Positions 8,843-17,324 of a stretch of 64,000 nucleotides of DNA are shown piece by piece. The position numbers were made by a program, and so were the translations under genes. Positions within the stretch are counted from its first letter, which is position 1; each line of letters starts with the position of its first letter. The stretch comes from a virus. The stretch spans positions 53,807 through 117,806 of the IMG/VR virus record IMGVR_UViG_3300007512_001367, one strand, 5' to 3'. The notes under the pieces were generated by a model. It had not been told where the DNA came from. It did not search any database and saw nothing but the letters and a program-made list of their open reading frames with translations.

Positions 8843-9447
8843 TGTAAAAATTTCCTTATATTTTTTTCAACTTGTACAAGTTGTTTAGGCATTGAATCTT
8901 GTTCAATATCAGAATTATTAATAACGTGTACGTCATTAAACATACGTTGATATTCTCCCAACCTTTGGTCTATAATATCAAAATTTTGATGTATAAGTTT
9001 ATCTGGTAGTGTACGTTCTCTTTCTTTATTTCTGCGTAAAGCAGTTTGTAAATCTGTGGTTACAAATATCATTGTTGTTTCATATCCTTTATCTTCTAAC
9101 TCGTCTTTAATACGTCTAACAGTTCCAGCTATTCTACCTGTAGAATCTATTAGCAAACCCAATCCACTGTCAGATAATGATTGTTGTTGTTTAGTAACTA
9201 ATTCTTTTGATCTTTGTCTTTGTTTTTCTCGTTCAGGTTCTTCTTCTGGAGGCATTTTCCATGATAAGTTTTTTCTTGTCATAAGATGTTTAAAAATAAT
9301 ATCCATGTTCACTTGTTTTAATCCTTGGAATACACCTGCTAATTTTCTAGCAACATATGTTTTACCTGCACCTGGGGAGCCAGCAAAAAATATTGCTTTA
9401 TACTGATAAGGATCATGTGGACCTTCTAAAAATTCATTTGCTCTCAT
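8839..9447 (-). CDS. P-loop kinase (zeta-toxin/AAA_33-like) with capsid-targeting-like leader
   Basis: 202 aa. Residues 1-8 (MRANEFLE) form the leader, with a possible cut after F-L-E. A nucleotide-kinase core follows: Walker A GSPGAGKT near residues 23-30, an Asp after the second strand (NMDIIF), and Arg-rich lid residues (RRNKERERTLP). The fold is that of polynucleotide kinase-like or zeta-toxin-like P-loop kinases; the substrate is unknown. The leader suggests packaging in the head and delivery with DNA. Its start overlaps the SOD stop by 4 nt. Confidence 0.7.
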   Translation of the reverse strand: MRANEFLEGPHDPYQYKAIFFAGSPGAGKTYVARKLAGVFQGLKQVNMDIIFKHLMTRKNLSWKMPPEEEPEREKQRQRSKELVTKQQQSLSDSGLGLLIDSTGRIAGTVRRIKDELEDKGYETTMIFVTTDLQTALRRNKERERTLPDKLIHQNFDIIDQRLGEYQRMFNDVHVINNSDIEQDSMPKQLVQVEKNIRKFLQ

Positions 9448-9989
9448 TTTGCGTTAATCCTATCGTTAACTACGTCCCAATTTATTATCTTCCAAGTATT
9501 TACTAGGTACTTTGTCTTGTCAGCTTGATAGTCAAGTGCCCATGCGTGTTCCCACCAGTCGACTAATAGTGCAATATTTTTTACAACTTTATGATTTTTA
9601 ATTGTTTTAATTGTACCACTTGTATCCATATAGATCCAACCTGAACCTTGGATGCCCATTGCCGCTTTTGTAAATTCTTCTTTAAACTTGTCAAAATCAT
9701 TTATAAATTCGTTAGAAACACCAGTTGGCCTGTTAGCTCCTGCAGGAGCTTTAAATTGAGGAAAATATAAACTGTGTAAGAATGCACCTGCTATTTGGAA
9801 GTCACCGCCCTCACTTTTGTTAGCTTTATCTACATAGCCTTTATATAGTTTGCCATAATGATAGTCTAGTGTGTCCTTACTCATTACAGGCACTAGATCT
9901 GTAAGACCATAGGGTAGTTTAGACTGTATATAGTGTGCTTTAGTCTCTTCTATTTGGTCAATTTGGTTAATTAGGTTCCTGATATTCAT
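9444..9989 (-). CDS. sod: Superoxide dismutase, Mn/Fe family, with N-terminal leader
   Basis: 181 aa. Conserved metal ligands are visible: His44 (DYHYG), His72 (FLHS), Asp144 and His148 (VDWWEHAW). Tyr52 matches the gate tyrosine, and IQGSGW carries the Gln typical of Mn-type enzymes, while the second-sphere HH pair of bacterial enzymes is replaced by LY. The SOD domain starts near residue 24. The first 22 residues (MNIRNLINQIDQIEE...) are an extra leader with an I-x-E processing motif, as in neighbouring genes. The enzyme would convert superoxide to peroxide, possibly inside the newly infected cell. Confidence 0.85.
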   Translation of the reverse strand: MNIRNLINQIDQIEETKAHYIQSKLPYGLTDLVPVMSKDTLDYHYGKLYKGYVDKANKSEGGDFQIAGAFLHSLYFPQFKAPAGANRPTGVSNEFINDFDKFKEEFTKAAMGIQGSGWIYMDTSGTIKTIKNHKVVKNIALLVDWWEHAWALDYQADKTKYLVNTWKIINWDVVNDRINAK

Positions 9990-9997
9990 TATATCAG

Positions 9998-10005
9998 TAT
10001 TTATT
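9998..10005 (-). promoter_or_regulatory. Late-type promoter box, 8 nt before ATG 9989
   Basis: The minus strand reads AATAAATA, then 8 nt, then the SOD ATG. There is no Shine-Dalgarno site. It would drive the SOD-kinase-membrane protein-thioredoxin run. Confidence 0.5.
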
Positions 10006-10020
10006 TTTAGGTAGATGCTT

Positions 10021-10191
10021 TTAAAACTTACCCTTTTCTATCATTTGTTTTGTTACTTTAGAAGGTATTTTTTGTATTTTGCCACCTTTGGCAAGAAATT
10101 CTTTCATCATACGATCACGTTCTTCTTGTGTTGATTTTTTATATTCTTTATCGGATGAATAATTTTTATTGATTCCTTCAAATTTTGGCAT
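10021..10191 (-). CDS. Small protein with LAKGG..KIP motif
   Basis: 56 aa from ATG 10191: MPKFEGINKNYSSDKEYKK... It contains RDRMMKEFLAKGGKIQKIP, closely resembling DALMKQYLAKGGSVEKIP inside the 647-aa protein at 4670. The motif is familiar in small marine T4-like phage proteins; its function is unknown. The start overlaps the radical SAM gene end by 14 nt. Confidence 0.65.
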   Translation of the reverse strand: MPKFEGINKNYSSDKEYKKSTQEERDRMMKEFLAKGGKIQKIPSKVTKQMIEKGKF

Positions 10192-11380
10192 TAAGATGTC
10201 CTTCTAGTTCGGGTAATGTATTTAATATATTATTGTTTCGATGTTTATCTCTTATATGTACTTCTTTGCAAAATGTTTGCCAATTTTTAATGTTAAAGTT
10301 ATTTGTGTTATAGCACATATCTATTAATTGATCAATTGCTTTAGTTATTTCTTTGTTAGTAAAGTCTTTGCTTATATTAGATAATCGTTTACCTGCTAAT
10401 TTTAAGATTTGTTTTGGTAAATTTGTAGGTCTATAATGTAATGGAGCATCTAGTATATAGAAGTAATTTAAATATTTTTTTTCTTTTATCCAGTTAAGCA
10501 ATTTGTCTAGTTTTAATATATTAAGATTAGATACTACTGTGTTTATAATAAATTTAATATTTTGTTGTTTTAAATATTCTATTGTGTTTAATATTTTTTG
10601 CCAATCGGAAGGATATCTTATGTAAGTGTTAGCATCTTTATATGCATCGATACTTACATTTACTTTGGTATTTTTAAATTTTTTGAATATTGATACCCAG
10701 GTTTTATCAGGAAAGATTGTTCCATTTGTTTGTATTTTTAAAGTAATATTTTTTGCAATATCGTTAGGAATAGTAGATAAGACTTTTTTTATTTCGGGAA
10801 CCATTAAAGTTTCTCCACCTCGTATATCTAAAAACAATAATCTTGGATGTATTATTTCCTTAATTGCATCAACAGTATCTACTACAAATTTTGTATAATT
10901 TGTGTTAGGAGCCTCACTAATACCTAATATTTTGTTTTCAGCATGAAACATACTGCTATCACGTTCGTTGCAAGTTAAACATTTTAAATTGCATAGGTTA
11001 CTAATATGTATATCAACATATAAAGGTCTTTGCAAAGTATTAATATGTAATTTTTCTACAATATTTTTATAATAATCAGAGGATTGTTTGTTTTTAATAA
11101 AATAGTATTCATTATATTTTTGTCTATGACTATGATGTCCACTTTTTTCTTGATATTGACATAAACGGCAATCAGCTAATCTTTTACCATTTAACAAGTC
11201 ATTTCTCATTTTTTTAACTTTATCGGAATTAAAAAAATCGTATGAAGTTTGTTTTTTTATATTGCTGTCTTTAAATGTAGTATTACAACAGACGTTGTGA
11301 TTTCCGGTAATTCTTGTAGTTACGTTTATAAAGGGCTGAATGCAGAAATGTTTATTGATCGTTTTGTCCATAGTTGTCAA
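10178..11380 (-). CDS. Radical SAM protein
   Basis: 400 aa. The CxxxCxxC cluster motif is C130, C134, C137 (CNLKCLTC), binding the [4Fe-4S]/SAM centre. An N-terminal CIQPF...CC segment (residues 13-32) and a CRLC pair (71-74) could bind an auxiliary cluster, as in the SPASM/twitch-containing radical SAM proteins found in marine phages. A GGE motif follows the first half (RGGETLM). The substrate is unknown. The start overlaps the upstream gene by 29 nt; Met4 (11371) is an equally plausible start. Confidence 0.85.
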   Translation of the reverse strand: MTTMDKTINKHFCIQPFINVTTRITGNHNVCCNTTFKDSNIKKQTSYDFFNSDKVKKMRNDLLNGKRLADCRLCQYQEKSGHHSHRQKYNEYYFIKNKQSSDYYKNIVEKLHINTLQRPLYVDIHISNLCNLKCLTCNERDSSMFHAENKILGISEAPNTNYTKFVVDTVDAIKEIIHPRLLFLDIRGGETLMVPEIKKVLSTIPNDIAKNITLKIQTNGTIFPDKTWVSIFKKFKNTKVNVSIDAYKDANTYIRYPSDWQKILNTIEYLKQQNIKFIINTVVSNLNILKLDKLLNWIKEKKYLNYFYILDAPLHYRPTNLPKQILKLAGKRLSNISKDFTNKEITKAIDQLIDMCYNTNNFNIKNWQTFCKEVHIRDKHRNNNILNTLPELEGHLNAKI

Positions 11381-12521
11381 GTGCTTGTTGTACTTTACTT
11401 AATGGATCTCTATTCGCTTGGTATAAAATTCCATATCCGCCTGCCCCTTGCCAACGTTCAATATTAACTGGTCTGTCGTCAATTAGTATATTTGGTGTAC
11501 CTGATGCTTTGTCTTTTGCGTATGATTCTTTTCTTCCAGTAATAATAGTTTCATCTGGTTTTTCAATATGTTGTTCAATCCATAGTTTTTTGTATTTTGA
11601 CGAAACTTCATGATCACCCCGTAGTGGTGATGTTAGAATAGAAAACGAACCTCCAGTAAATTTTTTAACCAAAGTAATTAATTGATCAGCATTTGGAAAT
11701 TCTGGGAGTGTTGCAAAAAAGTCAGTGCCAGTAATTCGATTAATTACTTCTTGTTTTAAATCTTTTGTTTTATCTGATGTTAATTGTTTCCAATGTTCTA
11801 CGCCATATAGTTTTTCCACGCCTCCAAAGAAATCAGCTAATACTCCATCCATATCTATATACACTATAGGTTTATTTTCCATTTGTTCATTGTACAACTT
11901 TTCGTTGTTCATTGCAACTTTTACACCCATAGCATTTTGAATCATTTGGTAAATTGTTTTACTTTTTGTACCGCCCATTACAATTTTAGAAAAATTTGCA
12001 AAATCATCGTTTTGTGCAAACTCTCTTGCCTTAGATGCCGAAGCACCTGATATACCTTCTGCGTCTGGATCTCTTTCTCCAGCACTTATAACATCTACAA
12101 AATCAAAATTATAAAGTTCGTTGCCTTTTTGATCTGGTTTGCCATTATATTGTTTTAACAGTTTATCAAATTCCATTACTCTATCACTACCAGCAACCAT
12201 TATAACTCTTGTTCTGCCTTGTGCTTCAATAACTTGTAATGCTTTTATGACTGTATTTGCTTCACTATGTCCAATTTCTAAATCTGGATCATTTATTAAA
12301 GTTCGTAGATATGCTAACTTTTGATTAAAAGAAAGTGGATCTTTTTTTGCGTTTTGTGTATGAGATAGAAAAATAAATCCTTTGCCATTAACTTTTTTAG
12401 CCTGGGCTTGGACCAGTTCAATTAATTTTTGGTGTCCTATTGTGGGAGGATTAAATCGGCCAAAAGCAAAAACGGCTGTTGCCCTACCGTCCTCTTTGAG
12501 AAACAGTTCCTTTAACAACAT
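11352..12521 (-). CDS. Nucleotidyltransferase fused to 5'-nucleotidase-like HAD domain
   Basis: 389 aa. Residues 1-11 (MLLKELFLKED) match the leaders of the neighbours, with L-K-E as cut site. Residues 14-190 form a cytidylyltransferase-fold domain: RFNPPTIGH supplies the T/HxGH motif and GISGASASKAREF the ISGxxxR-type signature, as in NMN or pantetheine-phosphate adenylyltransferases. Residues 215-389 form a HAD phosphatase of the 5'(3')-nucleotidase type (IDMDGVLADF, LTSPL, IDDRPVNI). The pairing suggests nucleotide or NAD turnover. It overlaps the genes on both sides. Confidence 0.8.
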   Translation of the reverse strand: MLLKELFLKEDGRATAVFAFGRFNPPTIGHQKLIELVQAQAKKVNGKGFIFLSHTQNAKKDPLSFNQKLAYLRTLINDPDLEIGHSEANTVIKALQVIEAQGRTRVIMVAGSDRVMEFDKLLKQYNGKPDQKGNELYNFDFVDVISAGERDPDAEGISGASASKAREFAQNDDFANFSKIVMGGTKSKTIYQMIQNAMGVKVAMNNEKLYNEQMENKPIVYIDMDGVLADFFGGVEKLYGVEHWKQLTSDKTKDLKQEVINRITGTDFFATLPEFPNADQLITLVKKFTGGSFSILTSPLRGDHEVSSKYKKLWIEQHIEKPDETIITGRKESYAKDKASGTPNILIDDRPVNIERWQGAGGYGILYQANRDPLSKVQQALDNYGQNDQ

Positions 12522-12852
12522 CGTATTCGCCTTTTTCTATATTTTCCTTTTCTCTATCTGCTATTACTTGAGCAACTTTTAATCTAGTTTCTTTTGGAAA
12601 CATATCTTTAACATCTTGATCTGGTGTGCCAAATTCTTTAACATATTCTCTGGCCGCATCATCTACAAGGTACATCCATAATTTAATTACTTTTTCATGG
12701 TCGTATATACCTCTTCTCATTTTTCTTTTAATGTTTTCAATAATAGGCATAAAACGTCTACGATATAAATCTTCGTTATTCATTATGTACGAGTCTAGCT
12801 CGTTTACTGCGTCAGAGTCTTGTGCTTCTGTTATGAATTGATATGCTCTCAT
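12484..12852 (-). CDS. Hypothetical with T4-like capsid-targeting leader
   Basis: 122 aa, helical and charged. MRAYQFITEA is very close to the T4 internal-protein leader MKTYQEFIAEA, with cleavage expected after I-T-E. The body contains a basic helix (IENIKRKMRRGIYDHEK) and ends in RGR. It is the first gene of this late run, with a late box 6 nt upstream of the ATG, and overlaps the next gene by 38 nt. Function unknown; an internal head protein is the best guess. Confidence 0.65.
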   Translation of the reverse strand: MRAYQFITEAQDSDAVNELDSYIMNNEDLYRRRFMPIIENIKRKMRRGIYDHEKVIKLWMYLVDDAAREYVKEFGTPDQDVKDMFPKETRLKVAQVIADREKENIEKGEYDVVKGTVSQRGR

Positions 12853-12858
12853 TAAGCA

Positions 12859-12866
12859 TATTTATT
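12859..12866 (-). promoter_or_regulatory. Late-type promoter box, 6 nt before ATG 12852
   Basis: The minus strand reads AATAAATA, then TGCTTA, then ATG. The box touches the stop codon of the upstream gene at 12865. Confidence 0.55.
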
Positions 12867-13425
12867 AGTAAAGGTTCTCAAGTAACCACATATAAAAGGG
12901 AGAAGTGAATGTGAATGTCCAAGATCCGTTATGACCCATTTCAGTTACATTTTTAAAGGTCTCAGGCAATTTGTTACCTGCTTTTGCTTGTTGTGATGCC
13001 CATGGTTCAGGATATTCTGGTCTATATATACCTTCGTATACTAATGCTCCTATATCAATTTCATCAATTGTTATTTGACCGATATGTAATGCTTGGTCTT
13101 TAACAATTTTGCCATCTTCAACAATAGTTTGCTTGGGAGTTTTGTTAGTTCTCTTTATAATAAAATCGTATGATTTATTGTGTTCAAGTTCGTGTTCAAA
13201 TGTAATTATAGTTGGTTTATTTTTTGTACTAGTAATTTCATTTTTGAAATATGAATTATCAATGTTAAGTATAGGTTTGTTAGAATCATAATCAAAGAGA
13301 TTTTTATTATCAACATCGGTGATTGTTTTATCGCTTGATTTATTAAGTTTTATTTCTGCTATTGGGGGTGTGTCCCAATATGTTGAAGACAATTCAATTT
13401 TAAATGTTAATTTTTCGGTTTCCAT
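12865..13425 (-). CDS. Predicted beta-sandwich protein
   Basis: 186 aa, beta-rich with a two-part layout. The second half (HIGQITIDEIDIGALVYEG, then P-x-YPEPW, NGSWTFTF and SPFYMWLLENLY) shares its pattern with the 187-aa protein at 44304. No catalytic motif is seen. Such compact beta proteins could bind carbohydrate or be virion appendages, but this is an impression. The start overlaps the 64-aa gene by 19 nt. Confidence 0.6.
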   Translation of the reverse strand: METEKLTFKIELSSTYWDTPPIAEIKLNKSSDKTITDVDNKNLFDYDSNKPILNIDNSYFKNEITSTKNKPTIITFEHELEHNKSYDFIIKRTNKTPKQTIVEDGKIVKDQALHIGQITIDEIDIGALVYEGIYRPEYPEPWASQQAKAGNKLPETFKNVTEMGHNGSWTFTFTSPFYMWLLENLY

Positions 13426-13601
13426 GTAAATTCCAATCCGGACTTATGTCCTATATATGATTTATTTACATCGTTTCTGAATAGTTCTATAGTTATTTGA
13501 GTACCTTCTACAACTACTTTTAAATATTTGTCAGTATGTGATAATACGTCTGCAGTTTTGATTTTACCATTCTCTGTGCAAACGATTTCAACTTGATCCA
13601 T
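13407..13601 (-). CDS. Small conserved hypothetical
   Basis: 64 aa, beta-rich: VEIVCTENGKIKTADVLSHT followed by LKVVVEGTQITIEL and GLEFTWKP. It resembles small uncharacterised proteins of marine T4-like phages. It directly follows the autotransporter start-to-stop block with a one-base gap and precedes the beta-sandwich gene. Confidence 0.6.
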   Translation of the reverse strand: MDQVEIVCTENGKIKTADVLSHTDKYLKVVVEGTQITIELFRNDVNKSYIGHKSGLEFTWKPKN

Positions 13602-13602
13602 G

Positions 13603-16600
13603 TTATTTCTTTTTAATTGGAACGAATTTGTCTGTTTCTAAATCGTAAACTAATCCGTGTGTTAATGCTATTGAATTATTATTTCTGCTGTCACCGTATA
13701 AATTTGCTTTTAAAGTTTTGCCATCTTTTTCGTAACATTTTGGATTTTTCATCCATAAAAATTTACAATTTGTGTGTAATTTTTTAACATAGTTAAATCC
13801 TAAACTAACACCATCGTGTCCATCTTGTCCAGCAATATCTTGTCTGTATTCTGCTTTAAAGTTCCAAGATGCATCCATATCATTTGTTGGTGTGTGATTA
13901 TAAAAGAATCCAATATCTTTTTCAATTTTAGAAGGACTCATATCAGATTCGATAGTTGTATAATTAACATCACCATCTAATGTTCTTGATTCAGGAACCG
14001 TTAAATTCATTGTACCATTTGTAATATGACTTGGTGTTGATAATGAGAATCCCCAAGAATTATTTTGATCCTTGTGTACTTCATATGCTAGTTTCATAGA
14101 TTCTGTTTCAATGTTATCAAATCCTGTTATTAAACTATTATCAGTTGTATTAACATCTGTATAACCTTTTGAATAATCAAAACTTAACACATTGTTACCT
14201 AATTGATATTCAATACCTATTTGTCCAAAATTTGTAATGTTATTATCACCAACTGCTAATGCACCACTTGAAGAGTTACCTAACCAGTTGTCTTGTTCAT
14301 TCATTTGTCCAATTGATGTTTTTAATTTAAATTTATTACTTAACATAAAGTTTTTACCTATATTTGCTGAAAAGTCTCCATTTCCATTTTCACCTGAGTA
14401 TATACCAAAGTTCATATATCCTAAATCATAATTGCCACCTTGTGCAAAATTTCCGTACATAGATTGAATTGGAAGATATGTGTGTCCATTCATCATCATA
14501 TCTATATCAGATACTTTTCTCATATCTTTAACTGAAAAACTTGATCCTAAATTTAGATAATAATCTCTTTCATATTCATCCAATATCATTACTTTTAAAT
14601 TTGCTAAATTACTTGGCAACGCAGTACCAGTTGCAAAATATGTTCCATATACATTTATAATTGGTCCGTTTGTTCTACCTGTTGTTGGAATACCTGTTGC
14701 ACCTTGTGGTTTTGTTGCTTCACTTAAATCTAATAAACCTTGTCCGTGTGTGTTTACATTATAACCATATATATTTTTATTTGCAGTAGACAATATAAGT
14801 TTAACAAGATTGTCACCTTTCATGTGTGGCCACATTTGATTTATTACACCAAATGCTCCAGTTACGTGTGGTGCCGCCATACTAGTACCAGACATATTCA
14901 TATATCCATTGCCACCTAAATGAGTTGGAACAGAACTATTGATAAGATTACCTGGTGCTAAAATATAAAAGTCTGAAACTTTGTATTGGTCATTACAAGC
15001 ATTATTAGAAATGTCTAAACATACGTGACCTGCTTTATTACCTGCAATTGTTCCGTTATCCCAGTTACCTACAATAATCATTTTGCCACCTAATATAAGG
15101 TTTCCACTTGCATCTACTTCTACTGCCCAAATACCGGGATCACCTGAGTGATTGAATCCATAGTTACCTGCAGAGTTTACTAAAATAATATCGTTGTCAG
15201 TTGCTACTTTATAATATTTTGCATTTCCATCACCATTGTCCATTTTTGAAGTAATTTCTGATGCGTTATATGTGCCATCTCCTAATTGAGTTACTGTACT
15301 ACCTTGTCCATTAGTAAACAATGTTGGAGTATTCCAACTCATATTAACTGCGACAATGTTTAAATTTTCGCCATTTGGATCTTTTAATTTTGCAAAATCA
15401 TGTAATGCCTGTTGAGCATAACTTTTTGAAATACCACCATATCCATAATAGTCAACGTTGGCACCAACTAATTCGGCATCAAACGCCACACCGTGATTTC
15501 CTGTATTATTTTTTTTACCTGCTATAATACCTGCAACGTGTGTACCGTGAACTTGTGTATTGCCTGATGTAGATACTGTATTATCATATCTTGTATAATC
15601 ATTGTACCATTTATATTTGCCACTTAATTCTGGGTGATCAGTTTGTTGGTATGTATCAATTATTCCTAATACTGCACCTTTACCTGTCCATCCTTTTGCA
15701 TAAGCATCTGCGGCATTTATAGTATTCAATCCGTGGTTTGTATTGTATTCAGTTGTTTTGTGATCATTTACAACTGTAGACATATTTTCTGTTTTTGTAC
15801 CTAGTGTTGTATCTTGATCTGTGTATGCGTTTGAAATTGTAACCTGTGCAATTTGTGTACCTGAATTACTTGAAGTAGAAACTGTATTAGCAGTTGTTTC
15901 ACTAACTGGTAGTTCTTCTGTTCTTGTAGCAGTACTAATTGTATTAACTGTCCAATCACTTGTCACTACTGTTGCAGTACCTGAAATAGTTTCTGATGTA
16001 CCGTCTTTATATGTAACCTTTGTTTGTGGTGTTGTAGTTGTAATTGTTCTAGAATTTTGTTTTGTAATATCTGTGTAAGTTCTTGTTCTTGTTACCGTAG
16101 TTGTGACTGGTGTAGTAATTGTAGTATCAACATATCTTACGGTTGTTCTTGTCGTAGTGTTGTCACCATTATCAACATCTGTAACAACATCTCTGTTTGC
16201 AGTTGTAGTAACCGCAGTTCCGTTTGCAGTAGTTGTATTTGTATCTTCTGCATCTGCATAATTTGTCACAACATATTGATCGTTGGTTTCAGTAACTGTA
16301 TTAACCGTAGCTTCAAGAGTTTCTGATGTTATTACTGGATTGTCACCTTCTCTAGTTTCTGTTGAAGTTTCTACTGTTGGATCTAAAGCTATTGTAGAAA
16401 CAACCGGTGTTCCATATGTACAGGCACTATCAACTGTTGTACCATTTAATAAAGTTTTTCTAACTATTGTACAAGGTGTTGTTGTAGTAGTTCGGTAATT
16501 TGGAGTAGTAATTGTAATTGTTCTTGTTTCTTGTCCACCACCAGCATTTACAGTTGTCCAGTCACTTGTTGAAGTTGATGCTTCAGCAGTACCTACTGTA

Positions 16601-17214
16601 TCAACTGTTGAAACTGTAGATGTACCACTTACTGTTTCTGTACTTTTAATTTTTTTAGTTTCAGCATAACTTGTTGCAGTTGTATCTTTTTCTGTATTAA
16701 TAATTTCTTGTGCTTTATCTTCTTTTGCAACCAAATTGTATTCTGTTAGAGATACTGCATTACCATTTGATACTTTTTGTATAATAGGTTTAACATGATC
16801 TCTCAAATAAATCATGGCCGCGTATGCTTCTTTATATGAATTAGAATTATATATTGTATATTTTGTTGAATCGTCTTTACTTGATATTAAATCTTCTGTT
16901 TGAGACCAAAGTGTTTCTGCTTGGTTTAACATTGATAATAGTGTATTTGCTGTCTCTATATCATCTGCATCGGGTCCTGTTAATACTGCTTGTAAACTAG
17001 AATAGTTTCCACTTGAAATAGTTGATTGGAAATTTGATAATAAACTTGAATAAGAACTTACAATAGAACTTGATCCTGATAAATTAGATAAATCACCTTG
17101 AACAAAATCATTTACAACACCAGCACCAGAACCACCGCCACCGCCTCCACAAGCTGATAGAGTCGTAGCAAGAGCTGTGCTTAATAAAATCTTCCTTAAC
17201 TTTGCGTTAATCAT
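13603..17214 (-). CDS. Subtilisin-family (S8) autotransporter lipoprotein
   Basis: 1203 aa from ATG 17214; an upstream in-frame TTG at 17250 is part of a promoter -35 and is rejected as start. Residues 1-21 are a signal peptide ending in a lipobox (TLSAC, Cys22) followed by six Gly. Residues about 30-480 are Ser/Thr-rich and repetitive. The S8 protease triad is present: Asp520 (GIIDT), His556 (HGTHVAG) and Ser778 (SGTSMAAPH). From about 920 the sequence alternates beta-strands (FGIYSGENGNGDFSANIG...) as in an autotransporter barrel. It should be an outer-membrane surface protease. It sits among phage genes on the same strand. Confidence 0.88.
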   Translation of the reverse strand: MINAKLRKILLSTALATTLSACGGGGGGSGAGVVNDFVQGDLSNLSGSSSIVSSYSSLLSNFQSTISSGNYSSLQAVLTGPDADDIETANTLLSMLNQAETLWSQTEDLISSKDDSTKYTIYNSNSYKEAYAAMIYLRDHVKPIIQKVSNGNAVSLTEYNLVAKEDKAQEIINTEKDTTATSYAETKKIKSTETVSGTSTVSTVDTVGTAEASTSTSDWTTVNAGGGQETRTITITTPNYRTTTTTPCTIVRKTLLNGTTVDSACTYGTPVVSTIALDPTVETSTETREGDNPVITSETLEATVNTVTETNDQYVVTNYADAEDTNTTTANGTAVTTTANRDVVTDVDNGDNTTTRTTVRYVDTTITTPVTTTVTRTRTYTDITKQNSRTITTTTPQTKVTYKDGTSETISGTATVVTSDWTVNTISTATRTEELPVSETTANTVSTSSNSGTQIAQVTISNAYTDQDTTLGTKTENMSTVVNDHKTTEYNTNHGLNTINAADAYAKGWTGKGAVLGIIDTYQQTDHPELSGKYKWYNDYTRYDNTVSTSGNTQVHGTHVAGIIAGKKNNTGNHGVAFDAELVGANVDYYGYGGISKSYAQQALHDFAKLKDPNGENLNIVAVNMSWNTPTLFTNGQGSTVTQLGDGTYNASEITSKMDNGDGNAKYYKVATDNDIILVNSAGNYGFNHSGDPGIWAVEVDASGNLILGGKMIIVGNWDNGTIAGNKAGHVCLDISNNACNDQYKVSDFYILAPGNLINSSVPTHLGGNGYMNMSGTSMAAPHVTGAFGVINQMWPHMKGDNLVKLILSTANKNIYGYNVNTHGQGLLDLSEATKPQGATGIPTTGRTNGPIINVYGTYFATGTALPSNLANLKVMILDEYERDYYLNLGSSFSVKDMRKVSDIDMMMNGHTYLPIQSMYGNFAQGGNYDLGYMNFGIYSGENGNGDFSANIGKNFMLSNKFKLKTSIGQMNEQDNWLGNSSSGALAVGDNNITNFGQIGIEYQLGNNVLSFDYSKGYTDVNTTDNSLITGFDNIETESMKLAYEVHKDQNNSWGFSLSTPSHITNGTMNLTVPESRTLDGDVNYTTIESDMSPSKIEKDIGFFYNHTPTNDMDASWNFKAEYRQDIAGQDGHDGVSLGFNYVKKLHTNCKFLWMKNPKCYEKDGKTLKANLYGDSRNNNSIALTHGLVYDLETDKFVPIKKK

Positions 17215-17222
17215 ATAGTATA

Positions 17223-17250
17223 ATAATACTATACTTTTGGTAGAAGTCAA
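17223..17250 (-). promoter_or_regulatory. Sigma70-type promoter of the autotransporter
   Basis: The minus strand reads TTGACT (17250-17245), a 16-nt spacer, then TATTAT (17228-17223), with only 8 nt to ATG 17214. No Shine-Dalgarno site lies between, so the mRNA would be nearly leaderless and likely early. Confidence 0.55.
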
Positions 17251-17256
17251 CCAAAG

Positions 17257-17275
17257 TAGGTCTTAAAAAGACCTA
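17257..17275. repeat. Inverted repeat (8-bp stem, 3-nt loop)
   Basis: TAGGTCTT, AAA, AAGACCTA forms a perfect hairpin just upstream of the autotransporter -35 and after the end of the upstream structural gene. No U-tract follows in either direction, so a terminator is doubtful; an operator for the promoter is possible. Confidence 0.5.
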
Positions 17276-17324
17276 TGTAATTCAATGACTTACGTCTGGT
17301 GTTTTTGGTAATTGTGGGTAAAAA

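Noticed and set aside
17215-17250. Upstream TTG start for the autotransporter
   Set aside because: The TTG belongs to the promoter -35, and the signal peptide begins properly at ATG 17214.
17257-17275. Rho-independent terminator
   Set aside because: The stem is perfect but no U-run follows on either strand.
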